Counted from the stretch's first letter, positions 45,218-53,429 are shown. The stretch is DNA of 64,000 bases from Microbacteriaceae bacterium (GCA_027491295.1 JAIXWK010000002.1:308032-372031), one strand, 5' to 3'. Notes: generated by a model from the sequence alone, not told the origin. Numbers and translations are program-made.

Positions 45218-46597
45218 CTATCTCGTTAGCATCCTAAGCATGATGTTTTCAGTTGTACTGAGGCATGAATTGAATGCCGCACTGCTCTTTCCGACTTTCT
45301 GAGGATCAAATTCGGCTTCCTTCATGACCTCGGAATATGGCTTAACCATGTCGTTGATGTAGTTGTTAACAAACTTGTAAGGGTCAACCCTCCAAGAAAT
45401 GTTTCCATCAACACCCTTAACCAACAATGCTTTCAGGCTGTAAACAAGTGGTGCCAGGAAACCTTCTGGCGATTTATAGGTCATTGTCTCGTTGGTGAAC
45501 TTAGTCAACTTCGACTTGGCTCCGCTGTTGAGCTTCTCGACTGCCGTAATTCCACCGAAGCGACCGTTGTTGGCGTTGTACGCTTCTGGGAATTTCTTTG
45601 CAATCAGGTCATAGAGCTTAGGCATATCTGCACCAGCAATCTTTAGTGCAGAAAGTACCTGCACATTCGTGAGCTCAGCTTTGCCTCTTGGAGAGGTAGT
45701 CACACCTGGCGACGACATGAAGTCGTTGTATCGGGTCACACAAACACTCTTCTGCGAGTATGTCTGAACCGGACTTGGAGCGTTAATTGGCTTCTTGTCC
45801 TCGTCAAACGGCGTCATCTCTAGAGCTGTGAGCGGGATCCATGCCAAGGCAACCAAATCCGCCACCTTGACATCACCAGGTTCATTCGATCTCCACTCAA
45901 TTCGCTGCCTAATCGAACTATCGACATAAGACTTTAGGTCATCGAACAACCCAGCTTTGTCTGCCTTGGTTTCAAGCTTGAGCTGAGCATTGTTGTTTCT
46001 TGCTTCCTGGATGTCAATCAAAATTCGTTCGAAGTTGTTCTTGTCCAACTCGGAATCACTGAGTGGGAGTAATAGTTCAACTGGAACCAAGATTTGCAGT
46101 GTTGAATCATCACCCGACAGAAACTCATGGACTAGATCGATGTGCTTTTTAAACAAGCTCTTGAAGTCAGTCCAGATTTTTGCCGCTCGAAGGTCACGCA
46201 GATCCTTAGGATCCTCTAGAACTTGCTGCATTAGGAAGTGACCGATTGCAAGAAGGTTGTGACCACCGTCAAGGACACCCTCAATGGATCTCTCCACGAA
46301 ATCTAGTTCGAAACGATCCCTGTCCTTCTCGCTGTACTTGGTTGCAGCCAGCAGAATTCCCTTGGATTTGAGCGGGTATAGCTCAGGAGTGGTTTCCAAA
46401 GTCTCAATAATGTCGTTAGTAATCGAACTAACTTTTGAGTCTCTTGGGTTTGATTCCAGATCCAAAACCTCAATAAGGGTTGCGATCTGCTTTAGTTTGA
46501 CCAAGCCATAAATTCGCTTGGTGGAGTGAAGGTTCTGCCTTCCACACTCATCGAAACGGAGTGTCACGTCGTGGTTCTTAAAGTATGGCAATGCCAT
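45218..46597 (-). CDS. Hypothetical protein, possible AIPR/DGQHR-like phage-resistance protein
   Basis: The preferred start MALPYFKNHDVTLRFDE (46597) gives 459 residues; a TTG 20 codons earlier is less likely. Two segments recall the abortive-infection AIPR family (PF10592) and DGQHR-type proteins: LYPLKSKGILLAATKY, in place of the NNGITI motif, and SIEGVLDGGHNLLAIGHFL, in place of the NGAQT/DGQHR motif. Both are diverged, so the assignment is tentative. It is soluble and lies alone at the right end of the element. A TGTCCG...CGGACA palindrome lies 46 bp upstream. Confidence 0.45.
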   Translation of the reverse strand: MALPYFKNHDVTLRFDECGRQNLHSTKRIYGLVKLKQIATLIEVLDLESNPRDSKVSSITNDIIETLETTPELYPLKSKGILLAATKYSEKDRDRFELDFVERSIEGVLDGGHNLLAIGHFLMQQVLEDPKDLRDLRAAKIWTDFKSLFKKHIDLVHEFLSGDDSTLQILVPVELLLPLSDSELDKNNFERILIDIQEARNNNAQLKLETKADKAGLFDDLKSYVDSSIRQRIEWRSNEPGDVKVADLVALAWIPLTALEMTPFDEDKKPINAPSPVQTYSQKSVCVTRYNDFMSSPGVTTSPRGKAELTNVQVLSALKIAGADMPKLYDLIAKKFPEAYNANNGRFGGITAVEKLNSGAKSKLTKFTNETMTYKSPEGFLAPLVYSLKALLVKGVDGNISWRVDPYKFVNNYINDMVKPYSEVMKEAEFDPQKVGKSSAAFNSCLSTTENIMLRMLTR

Positions 46598-46642
46598 GAT
46601 TTTCTCTTTTCTATTCAAATGCTTTTCAGCGTTTTCTTCCGC

Positions 46643-46656
46643 TGTCCGGTCGGACA
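46643..46656. promoter_or_regulatory. Palindrome upstream of the AIPR-like gene, candidate operator
   Basis: TGTCCGGTCGGACA has two 6-bp inverted arms and lies 46-59 bp upstream of the ATG at 46597. No matching regulator is identified. Confidence 0.45.
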
Positions 46657-46722
46657 ACGCTTAAGTCTTATCACTCTTCAGTTCCTCATGTCAAGTGGGA
46701 CACGCCAAGAAAAATATCAAGA

Positions 46723-46745
46723 TTCTGTTTGAATTTCTGTTTGAA
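46723..46745 (+). repeat. Arm-type tandem repeat, right end of element
   Basis: The sequence repeats 23 bp of 37862-37884 (two TTTCTGTTTGAA units less one base) in the same orientation, ending 44 bp before the attR core. Confidence 0.65.
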
Positions 46746-46789
46746 TTTGACGGAAAAGGGCAAGTAAAGGTTTGATAAATACAGACTAA

Positions 46790-46809
46790 TCGACCCCCCT
46801 AGTCTCCAC
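46790..46809 (+). repeat. attR core of the integrative element
   Basis: This is an exact copy of the 20-bp tRNA-Ala 3' end at 37789-37808. It marks the right boundary of the ~9 kb element and is at the same time the left boundary of a second, deleted element. Confidence 0.9.
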
Positions 46810-46819
46810 GAAGTAGATT

Positions 46820-46843
46820 TCCCCCTTGTTTTTACAGGGGGGA
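46820..46843 (+). terminator. Hairpin following the second att core
   Basis: TCCCCCTTGT (46820-46829) pairs with ACAGGGGGGA (46834-46843), one G-T pair, loop of four T. It sits at the same place relative to the core as the hairpin after tRNA-Ala. Confidence 0.6.
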
Positions 46844-46862
46844 TTTCTATTTCTCTGACAAC

Positions 46863-46884
46863 ATAGTCTGATTTATAGTCTGAT
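46863..46884 (+). repeat. Arm-type tandem repeat of the second element
   Basis: ATAGTCTGAT occurs at 46863 and 46875, a 12-bp period, starting 54 bp after the core. The period and distance equal those of the first element (12 bp, 53 bp) though the sequence differs. Confidence 0.6.
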
Positions 46885-46929
46885 ATTCCACCCTCAGAAA
46901 TGTCGGTGGGTACCCTTACCATCTTGTGT

Positions 46930-47217
46930 ATGGGGAAAGAAAATAAACGCAGACGCAAAGGCGAAGGTGGCCTTTACATCATTCACCGCAAGGTTTGGAA
47001 TGAGCTAAAGCAACAAGACGAGATCGTTGAGATGTATCAGGCAACCAAAGAGGTTGATCATCCAACAGATCCATTCAAACGCAAGACTCTCTCAGGAACT
47101 GGCTTTTCAGCACCTGAAGCACAATCACGTCTGAACAGGTCCATAAATCGCTTCTACAAAAAGAAGGGCTTCCAGGAAGCAGGGGTCAAGATAAAAAGCC
47201 GTGTACGTGGCTTATAG
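46930..47217 (+). pseudogene. Truncated tyrosine integrase (N-terminal domain only)
   Basis: Starting MGKENKRRRKGEGGLYIIHRK, this 95-residue frame aligns with the first ~95 residues of the integrase at 37944: shared GGL..I.RK.WNE.KQ, .VE.Y and GTG..PEA..RL. It stops before any core-binding or catalytic domain. It follows the second att core by 121 bp (135 bp in the intact element). It is best read as the remnant of an earlier related element. The 110 bp after it hold no recognisable gene. Confidence 0.75.
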
Positions 47218-47327
47218 GGCGACTCTTCTTCTCTACTTCAATTTCATTTCTCATCTACTAGAGAATTCCAACAATCGAGATTTTCTTCCATTTATTTATC
47301 TCGATTTGCTCACAACAAAACCATTTG

Positions 47328-48578
47328 CTAGCTGGTTGGTTCAGGAATAACCGGCATGCTTTCGGTCACAGGGTCTGGGCTCTTTCCGCTCCTGAGGGCG
47401 ATGTAGATCAAAGCGCTAGCTACCAACACAATTAGCCCACAGCCCATTACTGTCCAGCGAATACCAACATGCTCCGCAAACCAGCCGATAACCGGGGAAC
47501 CAATTGGAGTTCCACCCATAAAGATCAACAGGTAGATGCCCATGACTCGGCCGCGAAGTGTTGGTTCGCAGTTGGTTTGAACAAAAGAGTTAGCCGAGAT
47601 CAGTGTCATAAGCGCCATGCCACCAACCAACGGCAGGATCAGCGCGAAGGTTCCGTAGGTTGGCATCCAGGCTGTAACCATAAGTAGCGCGCCAAAGATC
47701 ATTCCGAAAAACATCACGAACTTGGGAACCCTGAGATTCTCGAACCTGGCAGAGATCAGCACTCCGGTAAAGGAACCAATTGCCAAGACGCTACCGAGGA
47801 TTCCAAATTCGGCCGGACCCTTACCAAACTCTTGGGTGGCCATAACCGCCATAAAAATCTGGAAGTTCAAACCGAAGGTTGTGGCGAAGAAAACCGCCAA
47901 CATCACCAGGAAGATGTCCCTGTGCCCGAGCACATACTGCACCGCTTGCTTGAGCTTGGCTGAGCTATTTGGTTTCACCGAGATAAACAGCAAGTCCTTG
48001 CGCATCATCGCTAGCGCGATGATCACCGCGACATAAGTAAGCGAGTTGACTAGGAACGAAACTCCGGTTCCAAAGAGCACGATCAAGAATCCAGATGCTG
48101 CAGGGCCGATCAATCTTCCGGCATTGAAGTTTGCCGAATTCAGGCTGATTGCGCTTGGAATGTCCTGGTGACCAACAAGCTCTGAGTTAAAGGCGGTGCG
48201 AACTGGAGCATCAAGAGCGGAGAAGACTCCAACCGTGAACGCGAGAACGGCCACATGCCAGATCTCGACCACTCCGCTAATGACCAGAAGACCCATGGTC
48301 AATGAGCCAAGCCCCGCACCAATGTTGGTGATTATCAAAAGCGTGCGCTTATCAAAGCGGTCTGCGAGAACTCCGCCGTAGAGGCTAAGAAGTAGTGACG
48401 GCAAAAACTGCAGGGCGGTAATCAAACCAAGGAGTTGCGCAGATCCAGTGAGCTCTAGAACTAGCCAGTCTTGGGCAATTCGCTGGGCCCAGGTGCCAAT
48501 GTTTGAAAGCACGCTGGCGGGAAACAAAACCCGATAGTTGCGGTGCTTGAAAGCTCTAAGTGCGCTTTCTCTGGCCAT
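47328..48578 (-). CDS. MFS transporter
   Basis: This 416-residue, 12-helix major-facilitator protein starts LRAFKHRNYRVLFPASVLSNIGTWAQRIAQDWLVLELTGSA, a pattern of the enterobactin/macrolide exporter (EntS/MefA-like, MFS_3) subgroup. The loop GGVLADRFDKRTLLI is the MFS A-motif. It probably exports small molecules; substrate unknown. It is divergent from the EamA gene, and marks return to backbone after the element. Confidence 0.85.
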   Translation of the reverse strand: MARESALRAFKHRNYRVLFPASVLSNIGTWAQRIAQDWLVLELTGSAQLLGLITALQFLPSLLLSLYGGVLADRFDKRTLLIITNIGAGLGSLTMGLLVISGVVEIWHVAVLAFTVGVFSALDAPVRTAFNSELVGHQDIPSAISLNSANFNAGRLIGPAASGFLIVLFGTGVSFLVNSLTYVAVIIALAMMRKDLLFISVKPNSSAKLKQAVQYVLGHRDIFLVMLAVFFATTFGLNFQIFMAVMATQEFGKGPAEFGILGSVLAIGSFTGVLISARFENLRVPKFVMFFGMIFGALLMVTAWMPTYGTFALILPLVGGMALMTLISANSFVQTNCEPTLRGRVMGIYLLIFMGGTPIGSPVIGWFAEHVGIRWTVMGCGLIVLVASALIYIALRSGKSPDPVTESMPVIPEPTS

Positions 48579-48645
48579 TGGGCAAGACTACCAACGGATC
48601 TTGTATTGGGCCTTCGAAACCGGGGTTATCCAATACGCTTGTCCA

Positions 48646-49512
48646 GTGTCTCGTCGAGGGTTAGTACTGTTCCTGCTTACAGGGGTTTTCTGGGGACTCC
48701 CATACTTCTTTATAGCTATCGCTCTAGATAGCTTTTCAACCCCAACCATTGTTTTCGCTAGAACTTTTATTGGCGCATTGGTCTTGGTGCCATACGCCAT
48801 CATGACCGGTGCCGCTAAGAAGGTCCTCAAGGCCTGGCCTTACGTTTTGCTCTTCGCTGCACTCGAGATGGTTGGCCCCTGGTACCTAATCACCGAAGCT
48901 GAAAAATATATTTCGTCCGGCCTTGCCGGATTATTGATTTCCACCGTGCCGTTTTTTGCTGTGGCAATCTTGGCCTTGGTTTTCAAGGATCGCACCGCGC
49001 TAAAGCCAATCCCGCTGGCTGGAATGGCCATCGGTTTCGCAGGAGTCATTGCACTGGTTGGAATTGACTCGTTCCTAGGTCACGCAGAGCCACTGTGGAT
49101 TGGCGCGGTTGTTTTGGCGGCAGTCGGATATGCCATTGCACCGATCATGGCAAATAACAAGATGACCGATGTCCCAACCAGCGGTGTCATTGGATTCAGC
49201 ATGGCAATCGTTGCCGCGATTTATGCAATTCCAGCTGCCTTTGAGATTCCGGCCGAGATTGCCGCTCAGCCACCAATTGAGGGCTGGATCGCACTATTGG
49301 TCTTGGGTCTAATCTGCTCGGCGCTCGCTTTCGTGCTTTTCTTCGAGCTAATTCGCGAGATTGGCCCTGTAAAAGCCAGCCTGATTACCTATGTCAACAC
49401 CGCGGTTGCGTTGCTGCTTGGAACCTTGTTTCTATCGGAGCCAGTGACACCCGGACTGTTGATTGGTATCCCAATGATCACCTTGGGTCTTTATTTGTCA
49501 GCGAAAAAGTAG
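48646..49512 (+). CDS. EamA/DMT family transporter
   Basis: The GTG at 48646 (VSRRGLVLFLLTGVFWGLPYFFIAIAL) is preferred; the open frame upstream overlaps the divergent MFS gene and is not membrane-like. It gives 288 residues with ten helices in two EamA repeats (FVVALIGxxx-type AMAIGFAGVIALVGI and ITYVNTAVALLLGTLFLSEP). A TACGCT -10 lies 6 nt before the GTG. The family exports metabolites or amino acids. Confidence 0.82.
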   Translation: MSRRGLVLFLLTGVFWGLPYFFIAIALDSFSTPTIVFARTFIGALVLVPYAIMTGAAKKVLKAWPYVLLFAALEMVGPWYLITEAEKYISSGLAGLLISTVPFFAVAILALVFKDRTALKPIPLAGMAIGFAGVIALVGIDSFLGHAEPLWIGAVVLAAVGYAIAPIMANNKMTDVPTSGVIGFSMAIVAAIYAIPAAFEIPAEIAAQPPIEGWIALLVLGLICSALAFVLFFELIREIGPVKASLITYVNTAVALLLGTLFLSEPVTPGLLIGIPMITLGLYLSAKK

Positions 49513-49536
49513 CGTTTGTTGACACAATAGGTAGTT

Positions 49537-49791
49537 ATGGAATCACTAGTTGCTTTAGTCGCCGGAATCTTTATCGCTCAGACAGCAATCTCGATCCTGA
49601 ACATTGTGCTGGCAATCTTCTATCGCAGAGGAAAGATAAAGCGCTGGATCGCTATTTTGACGAATGCTGTTACCGGCATCATTGCGCTGTGGGGCATTGC
49701 AACGGTTTGGGTTATGGCCGTAGCACCGCTGGTGTCAGTGCTGATCTCCTCGATTTTGATTACCCGGTCAAGAAAAAATCGGGCCGAGTGA
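49537..49791 (+). CDS. Small membrane protein, unknown function
   Basis: This 84-residue protein has three hydrophobic helices (LVALVAGIFIAQTAISILNIVLAIF, WIAILTNAVTGIIALWGI, VMAVAPLVSVLISSILI) and basic loops and tail. No family is recognised. It lies 24 nt after the EamA gene. Confidence 0.55.
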   Translation: MESLVALVAGIFIAQTAISILNIVLAIFYRRGKIKRWIAILTNAVTGIIALWGIATVWVMAVAPLVSVLISSILITRSRKNRAE

Positions 49792-49870
49792 CCCCGTCCT
49801 GATTCTGTCTAGTCTCTCTAGACAAATACCGTCAACCACACCTGAATTTTTCCTTGATAGGCTTTTCTTT

Positions 49871-50245
49871 ATGGAGATAACTGCCGAGTGCGAGCGTAAA
49901 GCTGGGGCTTGGCGCGTTCGAGTTCCTGCGCTGGACAACCTGCTGATCTCCACCAAGCGCCTAGATCTAGCCACCGAGCAGATCAAAGACCTGGTCCATG
50001 AATACCAGGGCGTTGATCGCTGCGACGTAATCGTCAAGGTGGAGGCCTCGATGCCAGGGATTATGTGCGACCTAGAGACCGCGCACACCAAGATGCGTGA
50101 ATCACAGCGACTGCAAGAAGAGGCCTCCAAAGAGATCCGCGATGTGGTCTCAAGGCTCCGCGATGAGGGCCTCAGCATGCGAGACATCGGTGTCCTACTT
50201 CAGATTTCGCCACAGCGTGTGGCACAGCTAACCGAAACCGCGTAA
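49871..50245 (+). CDS. HicB-like N-terminus fused to a helix-turn-helix
   Basis: The first ~55 residues (AECERKAGAWRVRVPALDNLLISTKRLDLATEQIKDLVHEY) resemble the partial RNase H fold of HicB antitoxins. Residues ~75-124 form a coiled/helical part ending in a helix-turn-helix (LSMRDIGVLLQISPQRVAQL). There is no HicA toxin gene beside it, so it is probably a stand-alone regulator rather than a toxin-antitoxin pair. Confidence 0.6.
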   Translation: MEITAECERKAGAWRVRVPALDNLLISTKRLDLATEQIKDLVHEYQGVDRCDVIVKVEASMPGIMCDLETAHTKMRESQRLQEEASKEIRDVVSRLRDEGLSMRDIGVLLQISPQRVAQLTETA

Positions 50246-50258
50246 TTTAAGGATCAAA

Positions 50259-50816
50259 TTGAGCAAAAAGCTATTCACCGCAACATTGATTGCGGCTTCC
50301 CTTCTACTTACTGGCTGTGCTACTGACTCAGCGATGCAAGACCACTCCGACCACATGGTCAGCGAGGGGTCCGAGTTTTCGGCAGCAGATGTGATGTTTG
50401 CCCAGATGATGATTCCTCACCACCAGCAGGCCGTTGACCTTGGAGTCATTGCCGAAAATGGTGACGCGAGCCCAGAGGTGCTTGCTCTGGCAAAGGACAT
50501 TTCTCACGATCAGACCCACGAGATCGAGCACATGCAGGCATGGCTTGATGCAGCCGGTGCCCACGAGCACATGGATCACGATATGGCAATGGACGGAATG
50601 CTCACCGAGGCGCAGCTCGAGACCCTAAAGGCTGCTAAAGGCGCAGAGTTTGATCGATTGTTTTTGGAGGGCATGATTGCTCACCACGAAGGTGCTGTTT
50701 CGATGGCTGAAGACGTGGTCGATTCCAAAAACCCTGAGGTGGCAGAGCTTGCCGCCTCAATTATTGAGTCTCAGACCGAGCAGATTCAATACATGAAAGA
50801 ACTGCTGGGAAACTAA
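50259..50816 (+). CDS. DUF305 lipoprotein
   Basis: The start is TTG at 50259 with AAGGA 6 nt upstream. This 185-residue protein has a lipoprotein signal with lipobox LLTG-C (Cys20) and two DUF305 repeats, each with a metal-binding-type helix: FAQMMIPHHQQAVDLG and FLEGMIAHHEGAVSMAE. It contains many histidines and methionines (HEHMDHDMAMDGM), suggesting copper or other metal binding outside the cell. DUF305 proteins often accompany copper homeostasis genes, but none is seen here. Confidence 0.88.
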   Translation: MSKKLFTATLIAASLLLTGCATDSAMQDHSDHMVSEGSEFSAADVMFAQMMIPHHQQAVDLGVIAENGDASPEVLALAKDISHDQTHEIEHMQAWLDAAGAHEHMDHDMAMDGMLTEAQLETLKAAKGAEFDRLFLEGMIAHHEGAVSMAEDVVDSKNPEVAELAASIIESQTEQIQYMKELLGN

Positions 50817-50868
50817 CTTTCCTGAGGGAAGGGCTAAACCAACCTGCCGCAGGCGATAACCTTTTGGC

Positions 50869-51459
50869 ATGTTGCTTTCAGATCGGGATATTCGCGCGCA
50901 AATCGAGGCTGGCCGAATTGGTCTTGAGCCTTTGAACATGGAGCTAATCCAGCCATCGAGCATGGATGTTCGCCTAGATCGCTTTTTTAGACTTTTTGAC
51001 AACCACAAGTACCCGTTCATCGACCCACGCGAGCAGCAGGATGACCTGACTCGCTTTGTCGAGGTGGATAAGGACGAGGCATTTATTCTTCACCCGGGTG
51101 AATTTGTCTTGGGTTCAACCTTTGAATTCGTATCGCTACCGAATGACATCGCCGCTCGCCTAGAGGGCAAGAGCTCGCTTGGTCGCCTTGGGCTTCTGAC
51201 TCACTCAACCGCAGGCTTTGTTGATCCTGGTTTCCAGGGTCACGTCACCTTGGAGCTTTCTAACACCGCAACCCTGCCAATAAAGCTTTGGCCAGGCATG
51301 AAGATCGGTCAGCTTTGCTTCTTCCAGCTTTCTTCAGAGAGCGAGAACCCATACGGTAGCTCAAAGTATGGCTCTCGATACCAGGGTCAGCGCGGACCAA
51401 CCGCTTCTCGCAGCCACCTAAACTTCCAAATCACAGACGTTGGCAATAAACCCCTTTAA
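50869..51459 (+). CDS. dcd: dCTP deaminase
   Basis: This 196-residue dUTPase-superfamily enzyme has [17 protein letters not shown], the catalytic [35 protein letters not shown] and a C-terminal lid ([21 protein letters not shown]). It makes dUTP from dCTP; in some actinobacteria and archaea the enzyme also cleaves dUTP to dUMP. The distinction is not made from the sequence alone. Confidence 0.93.
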   Translation: MLLSDRDIRAQIEAGRIGLEPLNMELIQPSSMDVRLDRFFRLFDNHKYPFIDPREQQDDLTRFVEVDKDEAFILHPGEFVLGSTFEFVSLPNDIAARLEGKSSLGRLGLLTHSTAGFVDPGFQGHVTLELSNTATLPIKLWPGMKIGQLCFFQLSSESENPYGSSKYGSRYQGQRGPTASRSHLNFQITDVGNKPL

Positions 51460-51485
51460 AAACCCGGGTTGCTGCGTAGCAAGCC

Positions 51486-51842
51486 CTAGTCATTTAGCGA
51501 TTTCTTCAAAGACTCGATTTGAGCGTGAGAAAGCCCCTTAACTAAGTGGCCAAATACCAAGGCTGGGTTTTCAGTTTTCTCAAGAGCAGCGAGTATTACC
51601 GAAGCGGTGTGCTGCTCGCGAGAGCTGGTTGATTTGAATAGGAAGGTGCGGCCCGAAGCTTGTTCGCGGCCTACCAAGCCCTTATCGCTAAGTCTCGAGA
51701 GCACGGTCAATACCGTTGTGATCGCAAGATCGTCGTCGCCCAAAAGGGCAAGAATCTGCTGAGAGGTTAGGCCCTCTGGTCGATCCCACAGGCAGCCGAG
51801 AATCTCGGATTCCAGCTCACCCTGCTTGCGCTTATTGCTCAT
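51486..51842 (-). CDS. BlaI/MecI/CopY-type transcriptional repressor
   Basis: This 118-residue winged-helix protein (GELESEILGCLWDRPEGLTSQQILALL, ITTVLTVLSRLSDKGLVGREQASGRTFLF) has a helical dimerisation tail. It has the size and layout of BlaI. Neither a BlaR1-like sensor protease nor a beta-lactamase gene is adjacent, so it is an orphan regulator here. A palindromic operator-like site lies just upstream of its own start. Confidence 0.85.
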   Translation of the reverse strand: MSNKRKQGELESEILGCLWDRPEGLTSQQILALLGDDDLAITTVLTVLSRLSDKGLVGREQASGRTFLFKSTSSREQHTASVILAALEKTENPALVFGHLVKGLSHAQIESLKKSLND

Positions 51843-51848
51843 GCGGTG

Positions 51849-51865
51849 ATTCTACAGAGTGTAGA
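51849..51865 (-). promoter_or_regulatory. Operator and leaderless promoter of the BlaI-type gene
   Basis: CTACAGAGTGTAG (51852-51864) is a perfect inverted repeat containing the TACA...TGTA arms of BlaI/MecI operators. On the minus strand it overlaps the -10 TAGAAT (51849-51854), and the ATG follows 6 nt later. This fits autorepression of a leaderless mRNA. Confidence 0.65.
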
Positions 51866-51885
51866 GAACCGAATGCTGATTAACC

Positions 51886-53199
51886 CTAGGACTTAGGCGC
51901 AATAACTGGCTTGACGGTTAGTAGCAGGATTGCTCCAACTACCAAGATCGCCATCAATCCCAGGATTCCCCAGATCGGCGAGAAGGATGCGACAAAGAAC
52001 GTCCAGGCTGCTGGAGCTAAGAAGCTAACGGCCCGACCGGTGGTGGCGTAAAGACCAAAGGCCTCACCCTGCTTTTCGTCAGCGGACAAGCGAGACATCA
52101 TTGTGCGCGAGGCCGCCTGTGCAGGACCTACGAAGGTACAGAGGAAAAGACCGAAGCCAAAGAAGGCAATTGTTCCTGCGCTTGCGAATGCAAATACACC
52201 AAGGCCGCCAAGCATCACACCGACAAGCGAGATAAGGACAACCGTTCTAGATCCAATGCGGTCCTCAAGAAACGCTCCGATGAAAGCTCCAAAACCAGCA
52301 ACCACGTTGGCTGCGATGCCAAACAGGATGATCTCGGTAAGTCCAAGACCAAAAGCTAGGCCACCAAGAACCGCTCCGTATGCGAAGACTCCGTTTAGGC
52401 CATCGCGATAAACCGCCGAAGCGATTAGGAACTTGAGTAGGTTCGGGTTTTCCTTGCTCATCTTCGCGAGCGAGCTGAAAAGCTTTGAGTAGGCGGTGAA
52501 GATCGATTCCTTCTCAGTGCCAGCAATCGGTTTTGCCTCTGGAACATTCAGCATCAAAGGAATCGAGAAGATCAATACCCAAAGCATGCTGATAATCATC
52601 ACGACTCTGACCGACAGCGCATCGGTATCCGGAATACCCATTAGCTCGGCACCGCCGAACTGGATGATCCAGAGCGCCATGACCAGAAGGACAATGCCTC
52701 CCATGTAACCAAGGCCCCAGCCAAACTGGCTCACGCGACCGCGGTCCTTCGGCTTTGCAACCTCGTTGAGCATTGAGTTGTAGTTGACGGTTGCGAATTC
52801 GAAGAAGATTCCACCGACAGCCAAAAGTGTTAGCCCAAAGAAGAAAAAGTCATTGCTCGGCTGAACGAAGAACATCAAGCCGATGGTTCCTGCGAACAAC
52901 CAGGTGTTAATCATCAGCCACATCTTCTTGCGACCCGAAGTATCTGCTCTGCGGCCAACAATCGGGGCAATAAGCGCAATCAAGACACCGGCGATGATGC
53001 CTGAGATACCCAGCCAGGTGCCGGTGTACTGGTCAGCCTCTTCTGGAGAGAGCCCAGTTGGCGCGAATGCACTGTCGGTGATGTAGCGACCGAAGATAAA
53101 GGAGGTGACAACAGTTGGGAAGGACTGAGATGCCCAGTCCCACATTGCCCAGGAAAGAGTGCCCTTTGGTTTTGGTGATGCAACGCTGCGATCTGTCAT
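51886..53199 (-). CDS. MFS transporter, UMF1/Atg22-like
   Basis: The start MTDRSVASPKPKGTLSWAMWDWASQSFPTVVTSFIFG (53199) is preferred over a start 15 codons earlier. The product has 437 residues and about 12 helices; the WAMWDWASQSF segment and long loop pattern match the vacuole effluxer Atg22/UMF1 subgroup. Function in bacteria is unknown, probably export of amino acids or other small molecules. Confidence 0.8.
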   Translation of the reverse strand: MTDRSVASPKPKGTLSWAMWDWASQSFPTVVTSFIFGRYITDSAFAPTGLSPEEADQYTGTWLGISGIIAGVLIALIAPIVGRRADTSGRKKMWLMINTWLFAGTIGLMFFVQPSNDFFFFGLTLLAVGGIFFEFATVNYNSMLNEVAKPKDRGRVSQFGWGLGYMGGIVLLVMALWIIQFGGAELMGIPDTDALSVRVVMIISMLWVLIFSIPLMLNVPEAKPIAGTEKESIFTAYSKLFSSLAKMSKENPNLLKFLIASAVYRDGLNGVFAYGAVLGGLAFGLGLTEIILFGIAANVVAGFGAFIGAFLEDRIGSRTVVLISLVGVMLGGLGVFAFASAGTIAFFGFGLFLCTFVGPAQAASRTMMSRLSADEKQGEAFGLYATTGRAVSFLAPAAWTFFVASFSPIWGILGLMAILVVGAILLLTVKPVIAPKS

Positions 53200-53308
53200 G
53201 TTCGCCACAATACTCCGCATAACGAGCGATTTTTCAACCAACACGTGAATTGTTAGATGGCGAGTTTCAGAGCCCTGCCATCCAAGTCCGCGGCTAGCCG
53301 TTTACAAA

Positions 53309-53393
53309 GTTGAGTCATTCACACTCAACTCTCAGGAATAGTTGCTTGACATTTGTGTTGTCTATATGGAAACTTGAGTCTATGTGGCTCAAC
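53309..53393 (+). promoter_or_regulatory. dnaK promoter with two HAIR (HspR) operators
   Basis: The first HAIR (53309-53329) is perfect: GTTGAGT, 7 nt, ACTCAAC. The second (53373-53393) is CTTGAGT, 7 nt, GCTCAAC. TTGACA (53346-53351) between them is the -35; the -10 is unclear. The consensus HAIR is CTTGAGT-N7-ACTCAAG. HspR encoded at 56755 is the repressor; it acts with DnaK as co-repressor. Confidence 0.88.
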
Positions 53394-53429
53394 TTGAGCA
53401 ACACAGGCATTAAAAAGAAGGAGAACACA

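Noticed and set aside
49871-50245. HicAB toxin-antitoxin system
   Set aside because: Only a HicB-like domain is present; no HicA-size frame is adjacent on either side.
52103-52411. Plus-strand frame opposite the UMF1-like transporter
   Set aside because: It is antisense to a clear 12-helix membrane protein; codon-bias shadow.
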